From assembly GCA_038227045.1 (NCBI GenBank), contig JBBRQD010000003.1:62001-126000 (forward strand): DNA of 64,000 nt, given 5' to 3'. The notes under the pieces are model-generated. The model did not search any database, was not told the DNA's origin, and saw nothing but the letters and a program-made list of their open reading frames with translations. This stretch comes from JANXLS01 sp038227045. Lineage in GTDB: Bacteria > Planctomycetota > SZUA-567 > H5-PLA8. Both the position numbers and the translations under genes were made by a program. Positions 50,046 through 58,176 of this stretch are shown here, one piece after another (the first letter of the stretch is position 1; the number at the start of each line of letters is the position of its first letter).

Positions 50046-53000
50046 GTGCGCGAAGTTTTAAATTGTTTTGTTGCGCTGCTTTTCGTTTCGTCCGCTTCGG
50101 GCGGAGAGGGCGCGAGTGCCAATGCGCTTCCGGCGCCGTCGGCTACTCACGTCGACTTCGTGCGCGACATACAACCCATTTTTGCCGCGCGGTGCTACGC
50201 CTGCCACGGTCCTGAAAAACAGAAGAGCGCCTACAGGCTCGATTCCAAACCCATCGCTTTGAAAGGTGGTGACGATCACGCGCCCAACATACTGCCCGGA
50301 AAAAGCGCGGAGAGTCCGCTGATTCGTTTTGTGGCCGGGTTGATGGATGAAGGCTGGATGCCGCCGCAAAAGAAAGGCGAGAAGACCGAGCCGCTATCCG
50401 TAGCGCAAGTGGCGCTGCTGCGCGCGTGGATCGATCAGGGTGCGGATTGGCCGGAGAGCGCCGATTTGAAGCAAAAAGATTTGCTCGACTGGTGGTCGCT
50501 TCGGCCGCTCAAGAAGCTCGAACTCCCCGCAATGCAGAACGTGAACGCGGCGCTGCGCAATCCGATTGACCGGTTCATTCAAGTCAAACTCGATGAAAAG
50601 AAATTGCAGCCCGCGCCAGAAGCGGACCGCCGCACGCTGATTCGGCGCTTGTCGTTCGATTTGACTGGCCTTCCGCCGACGCCAGAGGAAGTCGGCGCGT
50701 TTGAAAAAGACGCGGACGAGCACGCGTATGAAAAGCTGGTCGATCGCCTGCTCGATTCGCCGCGTTACGGAGAGCGCTGGGGGCGGCATTGGCTCGACGT
50801 GGTGCACTACGGCGACACGCACGGCTACGACAAGGATCAACCGCGTCCCAACGCGTGGCCGTACCGCGATTACGCGATTCGCGCGTTCAACGCGGACAAG
50901 CCATACAGACGCTTCATCGAAGAGCAGATCGCTGGCGACGCGCTTTTTCCAGGCGATTCCGATGGACTGTATGCGCTGGGGTTCATTGCGGCGGGGCCGT
51001 GGGATTTGATCGGCCACGCCGAAGTGCCCGAAACGAAAACGGACGGAAAAATCGCGCGGCTTCTGGACCGCGACGACATGGTTGCCAACACGCTCAATTC
51101 ATTCTGCGGATTGACCGTGCAGTGCGCGCGCTGCCACAATCATAAATTCGACCCGATCAAGCAGGAGGACTATTACCGGCTGCAAGCGGTCTTCGCCGCG
51201 CTCGACCGCGCCGACCGGCCCGTTGATGCCGATGCAAAGACGACCCAGCGCCGGCAGGAATTGACGGCGCGCGAACGCGAATTGAAGGCCGGTAAGAAAG
51301 AGCTCGATGCGCGCATCCTGAAAGGCAGCGGCGCGGAACTGGCCGATCTCGACAAGAAAATCGAAGCGCTCAGCAAGCCCGCCAATGAGGGTATCAATCC
51401 GGCCTACGGCTATCATAGCCACATCGTTTTGAACGCCGACGCGGCCAAATGGGTGCAGGTCGATTTGGGCGAATCGCGGGTTCTCGAAGAGGTAGCGCTG
51501 TGCGGTTGCAACGACAGTTTCAACAACATCGGCGCGGGGTTCGGATTTCCGGCGCGCTTCAAAATCGACGTGTCGGACGATCCCGAATTCAAGACGGCGG
51601 ACGTGATCGCCGATCGGACTCAGGAGGATTTCAAAAATCCCGGCGTGCTTCCGCAGCGCTTTGCGGCGAACGGCAAGCGCGGCCGATTTGTGCGCGTGAC
51701 AGCGACGAAGCTTGCGCCGCGCTCGAACGATTTCATCTTCGCGCTGGCGGAATTTCAGGCCTTCGATGCTACGAAGAAAAATGTGGCGCTGAACGGCGCC
51801 GTAACAGCCCTGGATTCCATCGAAGCCCCGGTGCGCTGGAGTAAAAAAAATCTCACCGACGGAGTGTATCCCGCATCGAAAGAAGCCGGCGGCAATCCCG
51901 ATGAATTGGCGGCGTTGAAATTGCGGCGCGATGCGCTGCTTGACAAAGCGCTGGGCGCCGCGGGCAAGGCCGAGCAGACGGCGCTTGAAAATAATCTGCG
52001 CGAGACGCACGCTGAATTAGTCAAACTGCCGCCAGCCAAAATGGTTTACGCCGGCACGATTCATTACGGCAGTGGCGCGTTCAGCGGCACCGGGCCGAAC
52101 GGCGGAAAGCCGCGCGCCATCAATATTCTCGCGCGCGGGGATGTGCGCAAGCCACTCGACGAAGTCGGTCCGGGCGTGCCGGCGTTGATCCGCGGCGAGC
52201 CCGTCGAATTCAAACTTCCCGCGGACGCTCCCGAAAGCGCCCGGCGCGCCGCGCTCGCAAAGTGGCTCACAGATCCGCGCAACCCGCTGACCTGGCGTAC
52301 GATTGTCAACCGCGTCTGGCACTATCATTTCGGGCGCGGGTTGGCGGATTCCCCCAACGATCTCGGGCGCATGGGCCGCACGCCGTCGCATCCGGAATTG
52401 CTCGATTGGCTCGCGGCGGATTTTCGCGACAACGGGCAATCGATAAAGGCACTGCACCGGCTGATCGTCACCAGCGCCGCGTATCGGCGCGCTTCCACTG
52501 GAAACGCGCAGAACGAAAAAATCGACGCGAACAACGAGTTTCTCTGGCGCATGAACCGGCGCAAATTAGAGGCGGAATCCGTGCGCGATTCGATCTTGTT
52601 CGTCGCCGGAAAACTCGATTTGAAGATGGGCGGCCCCGGGTTTCAGGATTTCAAAATTGAAAAGCCGGAGCATTCGCCGCATTACGAATACGCTCTGTCG
52701 GATCCGGAGGACGCGGCCACGCAACGGCGTTCGGTGTATCGGTTTCTGGTGCGCTCGCAGCCGCAGCCGTTCATGTCGGCGCTGGATTGCGCGGACCCGT
52801 CCGTCTCCGTGGACAAGCGTAACGCGACGCTGACGGCGCTGCAGGCGCTGGCACTGCTCAACGACAAACTGAGCGTCGCGATGGCGCGTCATTTCGCGGC
52901 ACGCGTCGAAAAGCTCGCGCCGGATGTGAAGGGCCGCATTGCCGCGGCCCTGCGGATTGCGTTGTCGCGCGAGCCGCTGGACAGCGAAATCGATTCACTG

Positions 53001-53081
53001 AGCGATTACGTGCAGCGCTTTGGGTTGCCGGCGGCCTGCCGCGTGATCGTGAATCTCAATGAATTCTCTTTCGTTGACTGA
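50046..53081 (+). CDS. PSD1/DUF1549-DUF1553 exported cytochrome protein
   Basis: This 1011-residue protein is of the planctomycete cytochrome family. After a signal peptide (REVLNCFVALLFVSSASGG) comes the PSCyt1 heme module with CYACHG at about residues 49-54. DUF1549 (PSCyt2) follows: IDRFIQVKLDEKKLQPAPEA, FDLTGLPPTPEEV and YGERWGRHWLDVVHYGD, plus a second CARCHNHKFDPI site. A discoidin-like insertion occupies about 450-600 (WVQVDLGESRVLEEVALCGC and GRFVRVTATKLAP). DUF1553 (PSD1) ends it: NRVWHYHFGRGLADSPNDLG and RMNRRKLEAESVRDSIL. Usually a DUF1501 protein gene lies next to it; none is here. It starts with GTG at 50046. The substrate is unknown; sulfated polysaccharide use is often guessed. 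Confidence 0.92.
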   Translation: MREVLNCFVALLFVSSASGGEGASANALPAPSATHVDFVRDIQPIFAARCYACHGPEKQKSAYRLDSKPIALKGGDDHAPNILPGKSAESPLIRFVAGLMDEGWMPPQKKGEKTEPLSVAQVALLRAWIDQGADWPESADLKQKDLLDWWSLRPLKKLELPAMQNVNAALRNPIDRFIQVKLDEKKLQPAPEADRRTLIRRLSFDLTGLPPTPEEVGAFEKDADEHAYEKLVDRLLDSPRYGERWGRHWLDVVHYGDTHGYDKDQPRPNAWPYRDYAIRAFNADKPYRRFIEEQIAGDALFPGDSDGLYALGFIAAGPWDLIGHAEVPETKTDGKIARLLDRDDMVANTLNSFCGLTVQCARCHNHKFDPIKQEDYYRLQAVFAALDRADRPVDADAKTTQRRQELTARERELKAGKKELDARILKGSGAELADLDKKIEALSKPANEGINPAYGYHSHIVLNADAAKWVQVDLGESRVLEEVALCGCNDSFNNIGAGFGFPARFKIDVSDDPEFKTADVIADRTQEDFKNPGVLPQRFAANGKRGRFVRVTATKLAPRSNDFIFALAEFQAFDATKKNVALNGAVTALDSIEAPVRWSKKNLTDGVYPASKEAGGNPDELAALKLRRDALLDKALGAAGKAEQTALENNLRETHAELVKLPPAKMVYAGTIHYGSGAFSGTGPNGGKPRAINILARGDVRKPLDEVGPGVPALIRGEPVEFKLPADAPESARRAALAKWLTDPRNPLTWRTIVNRVWHYHFGRGLADSPNDLGRMGRTPSHPELLDWLAADFRDNGQSIKALHRLIVTSAAYRRASTGNAQNEKIDANNEFLWRMNRRKLEAESVRDSILFVAGKLDLKMGGPGFQDFKIEKPEHSPHYEYALSDPEDAATQRRSVYRFLVRSQPQPFMSALDCADPSVSVDKRNATLTALQALALLNDKLSVAMARHFAARVEKLAPDVKGRIAAALRIALSREPLDSEIDSLSDYVQRFGLPAACRVIVNLNEFSFVD

Positions 53082-53114
53082 ACCGTTGAAACTGCAACGG
53101 CGAAGACCAACAGC

Positions 53115-53153
53115 TTTTAACCGCGGATAACGCGGATATTCGCGGATTTCCGC
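53115..53153. repeat. Dispersed repeat, CGCGGATAACGCGGA variant (copy 3)
   Basis: TTTTAACCGCGGATAACGCG followed by GATATTCGCGG is a variant of the 1946 and 49816 units in which GAA is changed to GGA. It lies between the PSD1 and PQQ propeller genes. Confidence 0.75.
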
Positions 53154-53273
53154 TGACAAATATTTTGGTTATTTTTCAGGGCGAAGTAGATTCGCCACTC
53201 TGTGTCTTTCCGTTTGCGCAGGCGACGCAGCGCGATTATCGTCGCTCCATGGTTGTTTTTTGGAGACTTGCTC

Positions 53274-54632
53274 ATGCGTACTATCGCACTGCTTTTTCTG
53301 GCATCATCCCTGTTGTTTGCTTTCGGGACGAGGGCTGACGATTGGCCGCAGTGGATGGGGCCGCAGCGCGATGACGTGTGGCGCGAGGAGGGCATCCTTG
53401 AGAAATTTCCGGTGGGCGGGCCGAAGGTGCTCTGGCGCGTGCCGGTTGGGCTGGGCTATTCCGGTCCGGCGGTGGCCAATGGGCGAGTGTATGTGACCGA
53501 TCGAAAACTCGCGCCCGGTTCCAAGGTGGCGGCCAGCGGTTTTCAAAAGGGCCAGATACTGGGTAACGAGCGGATCGTGTGTTTAAACCAGGCGGATGGA
53601 AAGGAAATCTGGAAATACGAATACGATTGTCCTTACGACGTTCAATACTCCAACGGTCCGCGTACCACGCCGCTTGTCTCGGGTGGCAAGGTTTATACCT
53701 TGGGTACAGAGGGAAACCTCGTCTGTCTCGACGCCGAAAAAGGCACATTGGTTTGGGCGCATGAGTACAAGAATGACTTGCAGACCACCTCGCCGGTCTG
53801 GGGCTTCGCGGCGTCTCCGCTTCTCGATGGCAACAAATTAATCTGCCTGGCGCGCGGCAATGGCTGCACCGCGATCGCGTATGACAAGGATACGGGTAAG
53901 GAATTGTGGCGCGCTCTTTCCGCGCAGGAACCGGGCTATTGCCCGCCGGTCGTCTATGAGTTGAATGGCAAACGCCAGTTGATTATCTGGCATCCCGAGG
54001 CGGTCAATGGTTTGAATCCGGAGACCGGCGAAGTTTTCTGGACGCAGAAATTTACCGCGAAAGCCGGACTTTCGGTTCCGATGCCGCGCAAATTGAAACT
54101 GGCGGACGGCAGCGACGGGCTGTTCATCACCTCGTTTTACAACGGCTCCATGATGCTGAAATTCGAGGCCGGCAAAGAGCAGCCCAGCGTGGTGTGGCGG
54201 GGAAACAGCATCAGCGAGAGGAAAACCGACGGTCTGCACAGCATCATTCCGACGCCGTTCATCGAAGGCGGTTTCATCTATGGAGTCTGCAGCTATGGGC
54301 AATTTCGCTGCCTGAATGCCGAAACCGGCGAGCGTGTCTGGGAGAGTTTCATTCCGACCGGCGGACCCTACCCGAACCCTGAGGGTGTTCGCTGGGCGAA
54401 TGCGTTCATTATCAAGAATGGCGAAAACTTTTTTATTCCCAATGAAAAAGGCGATTTGATCATCGCCAAGCTCAGCTCGAAAGGATTCGAAGAACTCAGC
54501 CGCGCGCATCTGCTGGAGCCAGATAATCATTCGGCGGGCAGGCCCGTGGTATGGTCGCATCCCGCGTTCGCTGGCCGCTGCATTTTCACGCGAAACGACA
54601 GCGAGCTTGTGTGCGTGTCGCTTGCAAAATAA
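53274..54632 (+). CDS. Exported PQQ-binding-like beta-propeller protein
   Basis: This 452-residue protein has a signal peptide (RTIALLFLASSLLFAFGTRA) and then DDWPQWMGPQRDDVWREEGI, the standard start of PVC PQQ-like propellers. Repeated blades follow: NGRVYVTDR, then GKVYTLGTEGNLVCLDAEKG, then NKLICLARGNGCTAIAYDKD, then YGQFRCLNAETGERVWESF. These are the W-type quinoprotein repeats. Catalytic quinone residues cannot be confirmed, so it may be a dehydrogenase or a structural propeller as in BamB-like proteins. GGAG lies 8 bases before the ATG. It follows the PSD1 gene on the same strand and may share its pathway. Confidence 0.9.
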   Translation: MRTIALLFLASSLLFAFGTRADDWPQWMGPQRDDVWREEGILEKFPVGGPKVLWRVPVGLGYSGPAVANGRVYVTDRKLAPGSKVAASGFQKGQILGNERIVCLNQADGKEIWKYEYDCPYDVQYSNGPRTTPLVSGGKVYTLGTEGNLVCLDAEKGTLVWAHEYKNDLQTTSPVWGFAASPLLDGNKLICLARGNGCTAIAYDKDTGKELWRALSAQEPGYCPPVVYELNGKRQLIIWHPEAVNGLNPETGEVFWTQKFTAKAGLSVPMPRKLKLADGSDGLFITSFYNGSMMLKFEAGKEQPSVVWRGNSISERKTDGLHSIIPTPFIEGGFIYGVCSYGQFRCLNAETGERVWESFIPTGGPYPNPEGVRWANAFIIKNGENFFIPNEKGDLIIAKLSSKGFEELSRAHLLEPDNHSAGRPVVWSHPAFAGRCIFTRNDSELVCVSLAK

Positions 54633-54644
54633 GCATACGCAAAA

Positions 54645-54688
54645 CAACCGGCCCCTCGCACTTCCAAAGAAATGGTGAGGGGCCGTTG
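54645..54688. terminator. Bidirectional hairpin between convergent genes
   Basis: Arms 54645-54657 and 54677-54688 pair over 12 bp with one bulged C (CGGCCCCTC/GAGGGGCCG core). It separates the propeller gene from convergent rpsI. There is no long T run. Confidence 0.7.
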
Positions 54689-54721
54689 ATTGATTCGATA
54701 ACGATGGACCGTCCAGCCGGT

Positions 54722-55129
54722 TTAACGCTTGGAATACTGGAAGCGGCGGCGGGCGCCGGCTTGCCCGTACTTCTTGCGTTCGACCATGCGGGAGTCGCGG
54801 GTCAGGTAACCTTCGGTCCGGAGACCCTTCTCCAAGGCGCGATCGTACAGCAGTAGCGCGCGGGCGATGCCCATGCGAACCGCTTCAGCCTGGCCGGTGA
54901 TGCCGCCACCGTTGACTTCGGCGAAGACGTCGAACGCCGTCGTCAGTTTGACAAAGCGCAAAGCCGACGTGACCGCAGCCTGCTGATTGCCCTGCGAAAA
55001 GAAATTGTTCAATTCGCGACCGTTGATCACGATGTGACCGGTGCCCGGTCGCAGACGCACGCTCGCCGTGGAACATTTGCGCCGGCCCGTGCCCCAATAA
55101 TATCCGCCCGTTTTGTCTTCGTTACTCAC
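54722..55129 (-). CDS. rpsI: 30S ribosomal protein S9
   Basis: S9 is a small-subunit protein whose C-terminal tail reaches the P site. This 135-residue protein has the family blocks GTGRRKCSTASVRLRPGTGH, FDVFAEVNGGGITGQAEAVR, GIARALLLYDRALEKGLRTE and GYLTRDSRMVERKKYGQAGA. It ends in the conserved RRRFQYSKR. It lies 62 bases after rplM on the same strand, the usual L13-S9 operon order. ATG at 55129. Confidence 0.97.
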   Translation of the reverse strand: MSNEDKTGGYYWGTGRRKCSTASVRLRPGTGHIVINGRELNNFFSQGNQQAAVTSALRFVKLTTAFDVFAEVNGGGITGQAEAVRMGIARALLLYDRALEKGLRTEGYLTRDSRMVERKKYGQAGARRRFQYSKR

Positions 55130-55191
55130 TGCCGTCCCCCGCTTCTTCTATTTTTGAAACCAAACGATTCAGAAATCAAAATTTAACAATC

Positions 55192-55698
55192 TTAAGCCAG
55201 TTTGGCCTTGGCCAAAGGCGCCCACGGTTCGGGCTTTTGCGCGGCGTGCGGATGGTCCGCGCCGACATACACCTTCAATTTGGAGAACATGACCTTGCCG
55301 AGCATGGTTTTGGGCAACATGCGGCGCACCGATTCGGTGATGATCGTGTTCGGATTCTTCAACTGCTCCTGAGCCAGCGTGCGCACGCGCAAGCCGCCTG
55401 GAAAGCCGGACCATTTGCGGTACGTCTTGGAATCCATTTTATTCTGGTGAACCGAGATTTTCTCGGAGTTGATCACGACTACGAAATCGCCCGTGTCGAT
55501 GTGGCGCGTGTAGACCGCTTTGTCCTTGCCCATCAGGCGACGCGCGATCAGGGTCGAAATGCGCCCCAGCGACTGCCCGGCGGCATCGACAATGAACCAC
55601 TTCTGCTGCGTCTCGCCCGATTTGGCGGTATAGGTCTTGAACGCCTTGGCCTTCGCCGTTTTCGAGGGTGCTGCTGTTTCTGTTGCTGCCGCGGACAT
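55192..55698 (-). CDS. rplM: 50S ribosomal protein L13
   Basis: L13 is an early-assembling large-subunit protein. Family blocks are KWFIVDAAGQSLGRISTLIA, GDFVVVINSEKISV, MDSKTYRKWSGFPGGLR and VRRMLPKTMLGKVMFSKLKV, then YVGADHPHAAQKPE. At 168 residues it is longer than usual because of an N-terminal Ala/Thr/Lys-rich extension of about 25 residues (MSAAATETAAPSKTAKAKAF). The ATG at 55698 has a GAGGAG site; the frame is open to 55803 but lacks support there. It leads the rplM-rpsI operon; upstream is a 318-bp gap with a large inverted repeat. Confidence 0.97.
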   Translation of the reverse strand: MSAAATETAAPSKTAKAKAFKTYTAKSGETQQKWFIVDAAGQSLGRISTLIARRLMGKDKAVYTRHIDTGDFVVVINSEKISVHQNKMDSKTYRKWSGFPGGLRVRTLAQEQLKNPNTIITESVRRMLPKTMLGKVMFSKLKVYVGADHPHAAQKPEPWAPLAKAKLA

Positions 55699-55831
55699 GG
55701 CTGTTGGAACTCCTCTTGCAAAACGAAACTGATGAAAACAATAACCGCCCAGAGACTTCCGGGCGGGAAAGGAACATAGTATAGAGGTTGCGGGGGATGT
55801 CAAGATCGATTTGCACGCTCTTTAAAGAATT

Positions 55832-56010
55832 TTCTCTCGCAAAGACGCAAAGGCGCAAAGAACGGCGAAGAGAAATTTTCACCGCAGGGGACGCAGAGGT
55901 TCGCAAAGGACAGCAAGAGCAAAATGCAAGGGAATTGCGAAAACGCGATTGTTCGTTTTTCGACAGATTGTCTTCGCCGTTCTTTGCGCCTTTGCGTCTT
56001 TGCGAGAGAA
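55832..56010. repeat. Perfect 40-bp inverted repeat with 99-bp spacer, GCAAAGACGCAAAGGCGCAAAG family
   Basis: Arms 55832-55871 and 55971-56010 are exact reverse complements over 40 bp. The innermost sequence (55877-55915) has the related text ACCGCAGGGGACGCAGAGG. Thirty-two bases of the right arm recur exactly at 33944-33975. It fills the 318-bp gap between the Hsp70 stop and rplM. Confidence 0.97.
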
Positions 56011-56016
56011 TAGCTG

Positions 56017-58044
56017 TTAAGGCTCCCGGACGTTGTATTCCAACTTCCAAGCGCCCGCCCCATCGCATGCGTTGAACCACAACTCAAGCGTTCCAACGGC
56101 GGTGACGACGCTTTTCAAGCGGACGGGGACGGTGGTTCCAGGGGCGTCGAAAAGCGTCACCGGGATCGTCGTTTCGATTGGCTCCAATTCGCGAATGGCG
56201 TCCTGTTGAATTTCGACGCGCGCGCCGATGCGGTCCTCGCGGCATTTGGCGGCGGAGAAGAATCGGAATTGCGCCGGTTCGCCGACTGTCAGGCCGAATT
56301 CCGCGCCGGGCACTTCGAATTCCGTGCCCTCATCCATCCCAAACGGCACGACGCAGAGCGCTTTGATCGGCGCTGAGAATCCAGGGACGGCGGGCTGCTG
56401 CGCTTCGACTCCGATGTAGTAGCTTCGCGGGACGCCGCCGCGAATGCGCACGCCTTGAGCATTTTGGACGCGTCCGAAAAACGCCGCGCCGCGCGCGACG
56501 GCCAGTTCGGGGTCGGCGCCCGTCAGCACGCGCGGAGCGGCTTCGCTCCCCATCCACTTGCTCACAATTCCCGACAAGCGCTCGCGCAGTAGTGCGGATT
56601 TCATGACACCGCCGTTGAAGAGTATGGCGGTCGGGGTTTTAACTGAAGGTTGAAGGTCTGGGGTTTCGGTCGTTAGAAATTTGGCGAGATGTTTTGAAAT
56701 CGACGGATCGGCGGCGTATGCCAGTCCCATTTCGCTGAGGCCCGGTCGGCTCGCGTGGCATGGGCGCGCGGTGGAATCGCATTCGTCAAAGAAGCCGTCG
56801 AGGATGGCGCGCTTGGCGTCGGCGCATTCCAGCGACGCGTTGACGCTCTTGCCCACCACGTCGGTGCCGCGCGCGAGAATTGGAAGCGGCACATCGGTTC
56901 GGGGCTTGAGCACTTCGGCGTCTCGTAGTGCAGGTGTCCCGCCCGCCAGTTGCGCGACTTTCCGATGATTCTTCTTCGGTTTGCGGCGAATGTACAAACA
57001 CGCCGCGGCGTCTGGCACGGCCGATTGATTAACGTCTGGCAGCCGGGACGCCTGCACCACGGGTATTTGGATTGCCACCGGTTGAATGGGTTCTGGCGTT
57101 GGCGCGGGCTTTTCCAGCAGCCGTTCCTTCGCTTCGCGGCACGCGAGCGCCAAGCTGCGCATTTGCCAGGCGTCGAGCGTGATTCCCTCCGCGCTGAGAC
57201 GCGCGGCGGCCGAGCGCGCAAGCGTGAGATCCATGTTGTCGCCGCCGAGCAGAATGTGTTCGCCCACTGCAATGCGACGGAGCGCTATCGCGCCGAGTGC
57301 GTCTTCGACAGAGATCAGGCTGAAGTCGGTCGTGCCTCCGCCGATATCGACGATCAACACCAGATCGCCGACATGCAGCAGGGTGCGCCACGCGTCGCGC
57401 GCATGCGCGATCCAGGCGTAAAAAGCGGCTTGCGGCTCCTCCAAAAGCGTCACGTCGGCGAGACCCGCGCGCCGTGCGGCTTCCAGAGTCAGATCGCGCG
57501 CGGCCGCGTCGAAACTGGCGGGAACGCAGAGCACGATTTTCTGGTCCTTGAGCGCCCCGCTTTTCGCATCGCGCCCCAGCGTGTCGTCCCACGCGCTCGC
57601 CAGATGCTGCAAAATCAGGCTGGACGCTTCGACGGGTGAAAGCTTCGGCGTGCCGGGATCGGCATTCCAAGGCAGCACCGCTGCGCGCCGTTTGGAACCG
57701 GGCTGCGAGAACCACGATTTTGCGGACGAAATCAGCCGCGACGGAACTTCTCCGCCGCGTGCGCGTGCAAATTCGCCGACAGTGTATTGAATGCCTTTTT
57801 CGGTGCGCGGCGCGCGGTCGCTCCACGGGAGCGACAAGCTTCCATGGGGCAGTTCGTTTTCAGCGGGAAGATAGACGCACGACGGCAGCAGCGGGCGGCG
57901 TTCGACAACGCCGGGCCTGACGGTCTGTGGGATTTCGAATGTATGGATGCGCGGAAAAAAAGACGTGTCTGAAAGTTCCGCGTAAGCCAGGGCGGTGTGG
58001 GTGGTGCCTAGATCGATGCCGACGATATAACGGCCGGTTGCCAT
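56017..58044 (-). CDS. Hsp70-family chaperone-like ATPase with in-frame repeat insertion
   Basis: This 675-residue protein has the actin-like ATPase domain of Hsp70: YIVGIDLGTTHTALAY at residues 5-20, VLIVDIGGGTTDFSLISVED near 230-250 and PTAILFNGGVMKSALLRERL in the second half. LLEEPQAAFYAWI replaces the usual EPTAAALAYG. The C-terminal part is a divergent beta domain (FEVPGAEFGLTVGEPAQFRF), not a DnaK-type substrate domain. An insertion at about residues 330-372 is encoded by a dispersed inverted repeat (56928-57057) and reads VVQASRLPD to AGGTPALRD. It resembles the Hsp70-like proteins that, from memory, are paired with DUF2760 genes; a DUF2760 gene is at 7518. ATG at 58044; the frame extends to 58092 through a repeat. 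Confidence 0.88.
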   Translation of the reverse strand: MATGRYIVGIDLGTTHTALAYAELSDTSFFPRIHTFEIPQTVRPGVVERRPLLPSCVYLPAENELPHGSLSLPWSDRAPRTEKGIQYTVGEFARARGGEVPSRLISSAKSWFSQPGSKRRAAVLPWNADPGTPKLSPVEASSLILQHLASAWDDTLGRDAKSGALKDQKIVLCVPASFDAAARDLTLEAARRAGLADVTLLEEPQAAFYAWIAHARDAWRTLLHVGDLVLIVDIGGGTTDFSLISVEDALGAIALRRIAVGEHILLGGDNMDLTLARSAAARLSAEGITLDAWQMRSLALACREAKERLLEKPAPTPEPIQPVAIQIPVVQASRLPDVNQSAVPDAAACLYIRRKPKKNHRKVAQLAGGTPALRDAEVLKPRTDVPLPILARGTDVVGKSVNASLECADAKRAILDGFFDECDSTARPCHASRPGLSEMGLAYAADPSISKHLAKFLTTETPDLQPSVKTPTAILFNGGVMKSALLRERLSGIVSKWMGSEAAPRVLTGADPELAVARGAAFFGRVQNAQGVRIRGGVPRSYYIGVEAQQPAVPGFSAPIKALCVVPFGMDEGTEFEVPGAEFGLTVGEPAQFRFFSAAKCREDRIGARVEIQQDAIRELEPIETTIPVTLFDAPGTTVPVRLKSVVTAVGTLELWFNACDGAGAWKLEYNVREP
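56928..57057. repeat. Inverted repeat element inserted in frame in the Hsp70 gene
   Basis: Arms 56928-56948 and 57037-57057 pair at 18 of 21 positions (GTGCAGGYGTCCC text) and enclose 88 bp. The unit is translated without a stop on the gene's strand as a Lys/Arg-rich linker. The GTGCAGGC start resembles the hairpin at 20992. Confidence 0.85.
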
Positions 58045-58071
58045 GCGTGTGATCACTGTGAAGGGGATTTT

Positions 58072-58110
58072 AACGCAAAGACACGAAGGCACAAAGACAC
58101 AAAGAAAAAG
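58072..58110. repeat. Degenerate GCAAAGACGCAAAGGC family copy
   Basis: AACGCAAAGACACGAAGGCA followed by CAAAGACACAAAG is a one-arm relative of the 55832 family. It sits just upstream of the Hsp70 start codon. Confidence 0.6.
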
Positions 58111-58176
58111 ATGAGGTAACTAACCAGATTTGCCGCGAGGCTTTTTGACCCCGGCAGGGGTCGTTCGTTGAACCAC

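Noticed and set aside
55788..56096. Small open frames over the 40-bp inverted repeat (AKTQRRKE / FFAPLRLCER type peptides)
   Set aside because: They are translations of the repeat itself on either strand, with no ribosome site. Such peptides are common spurious annotations.
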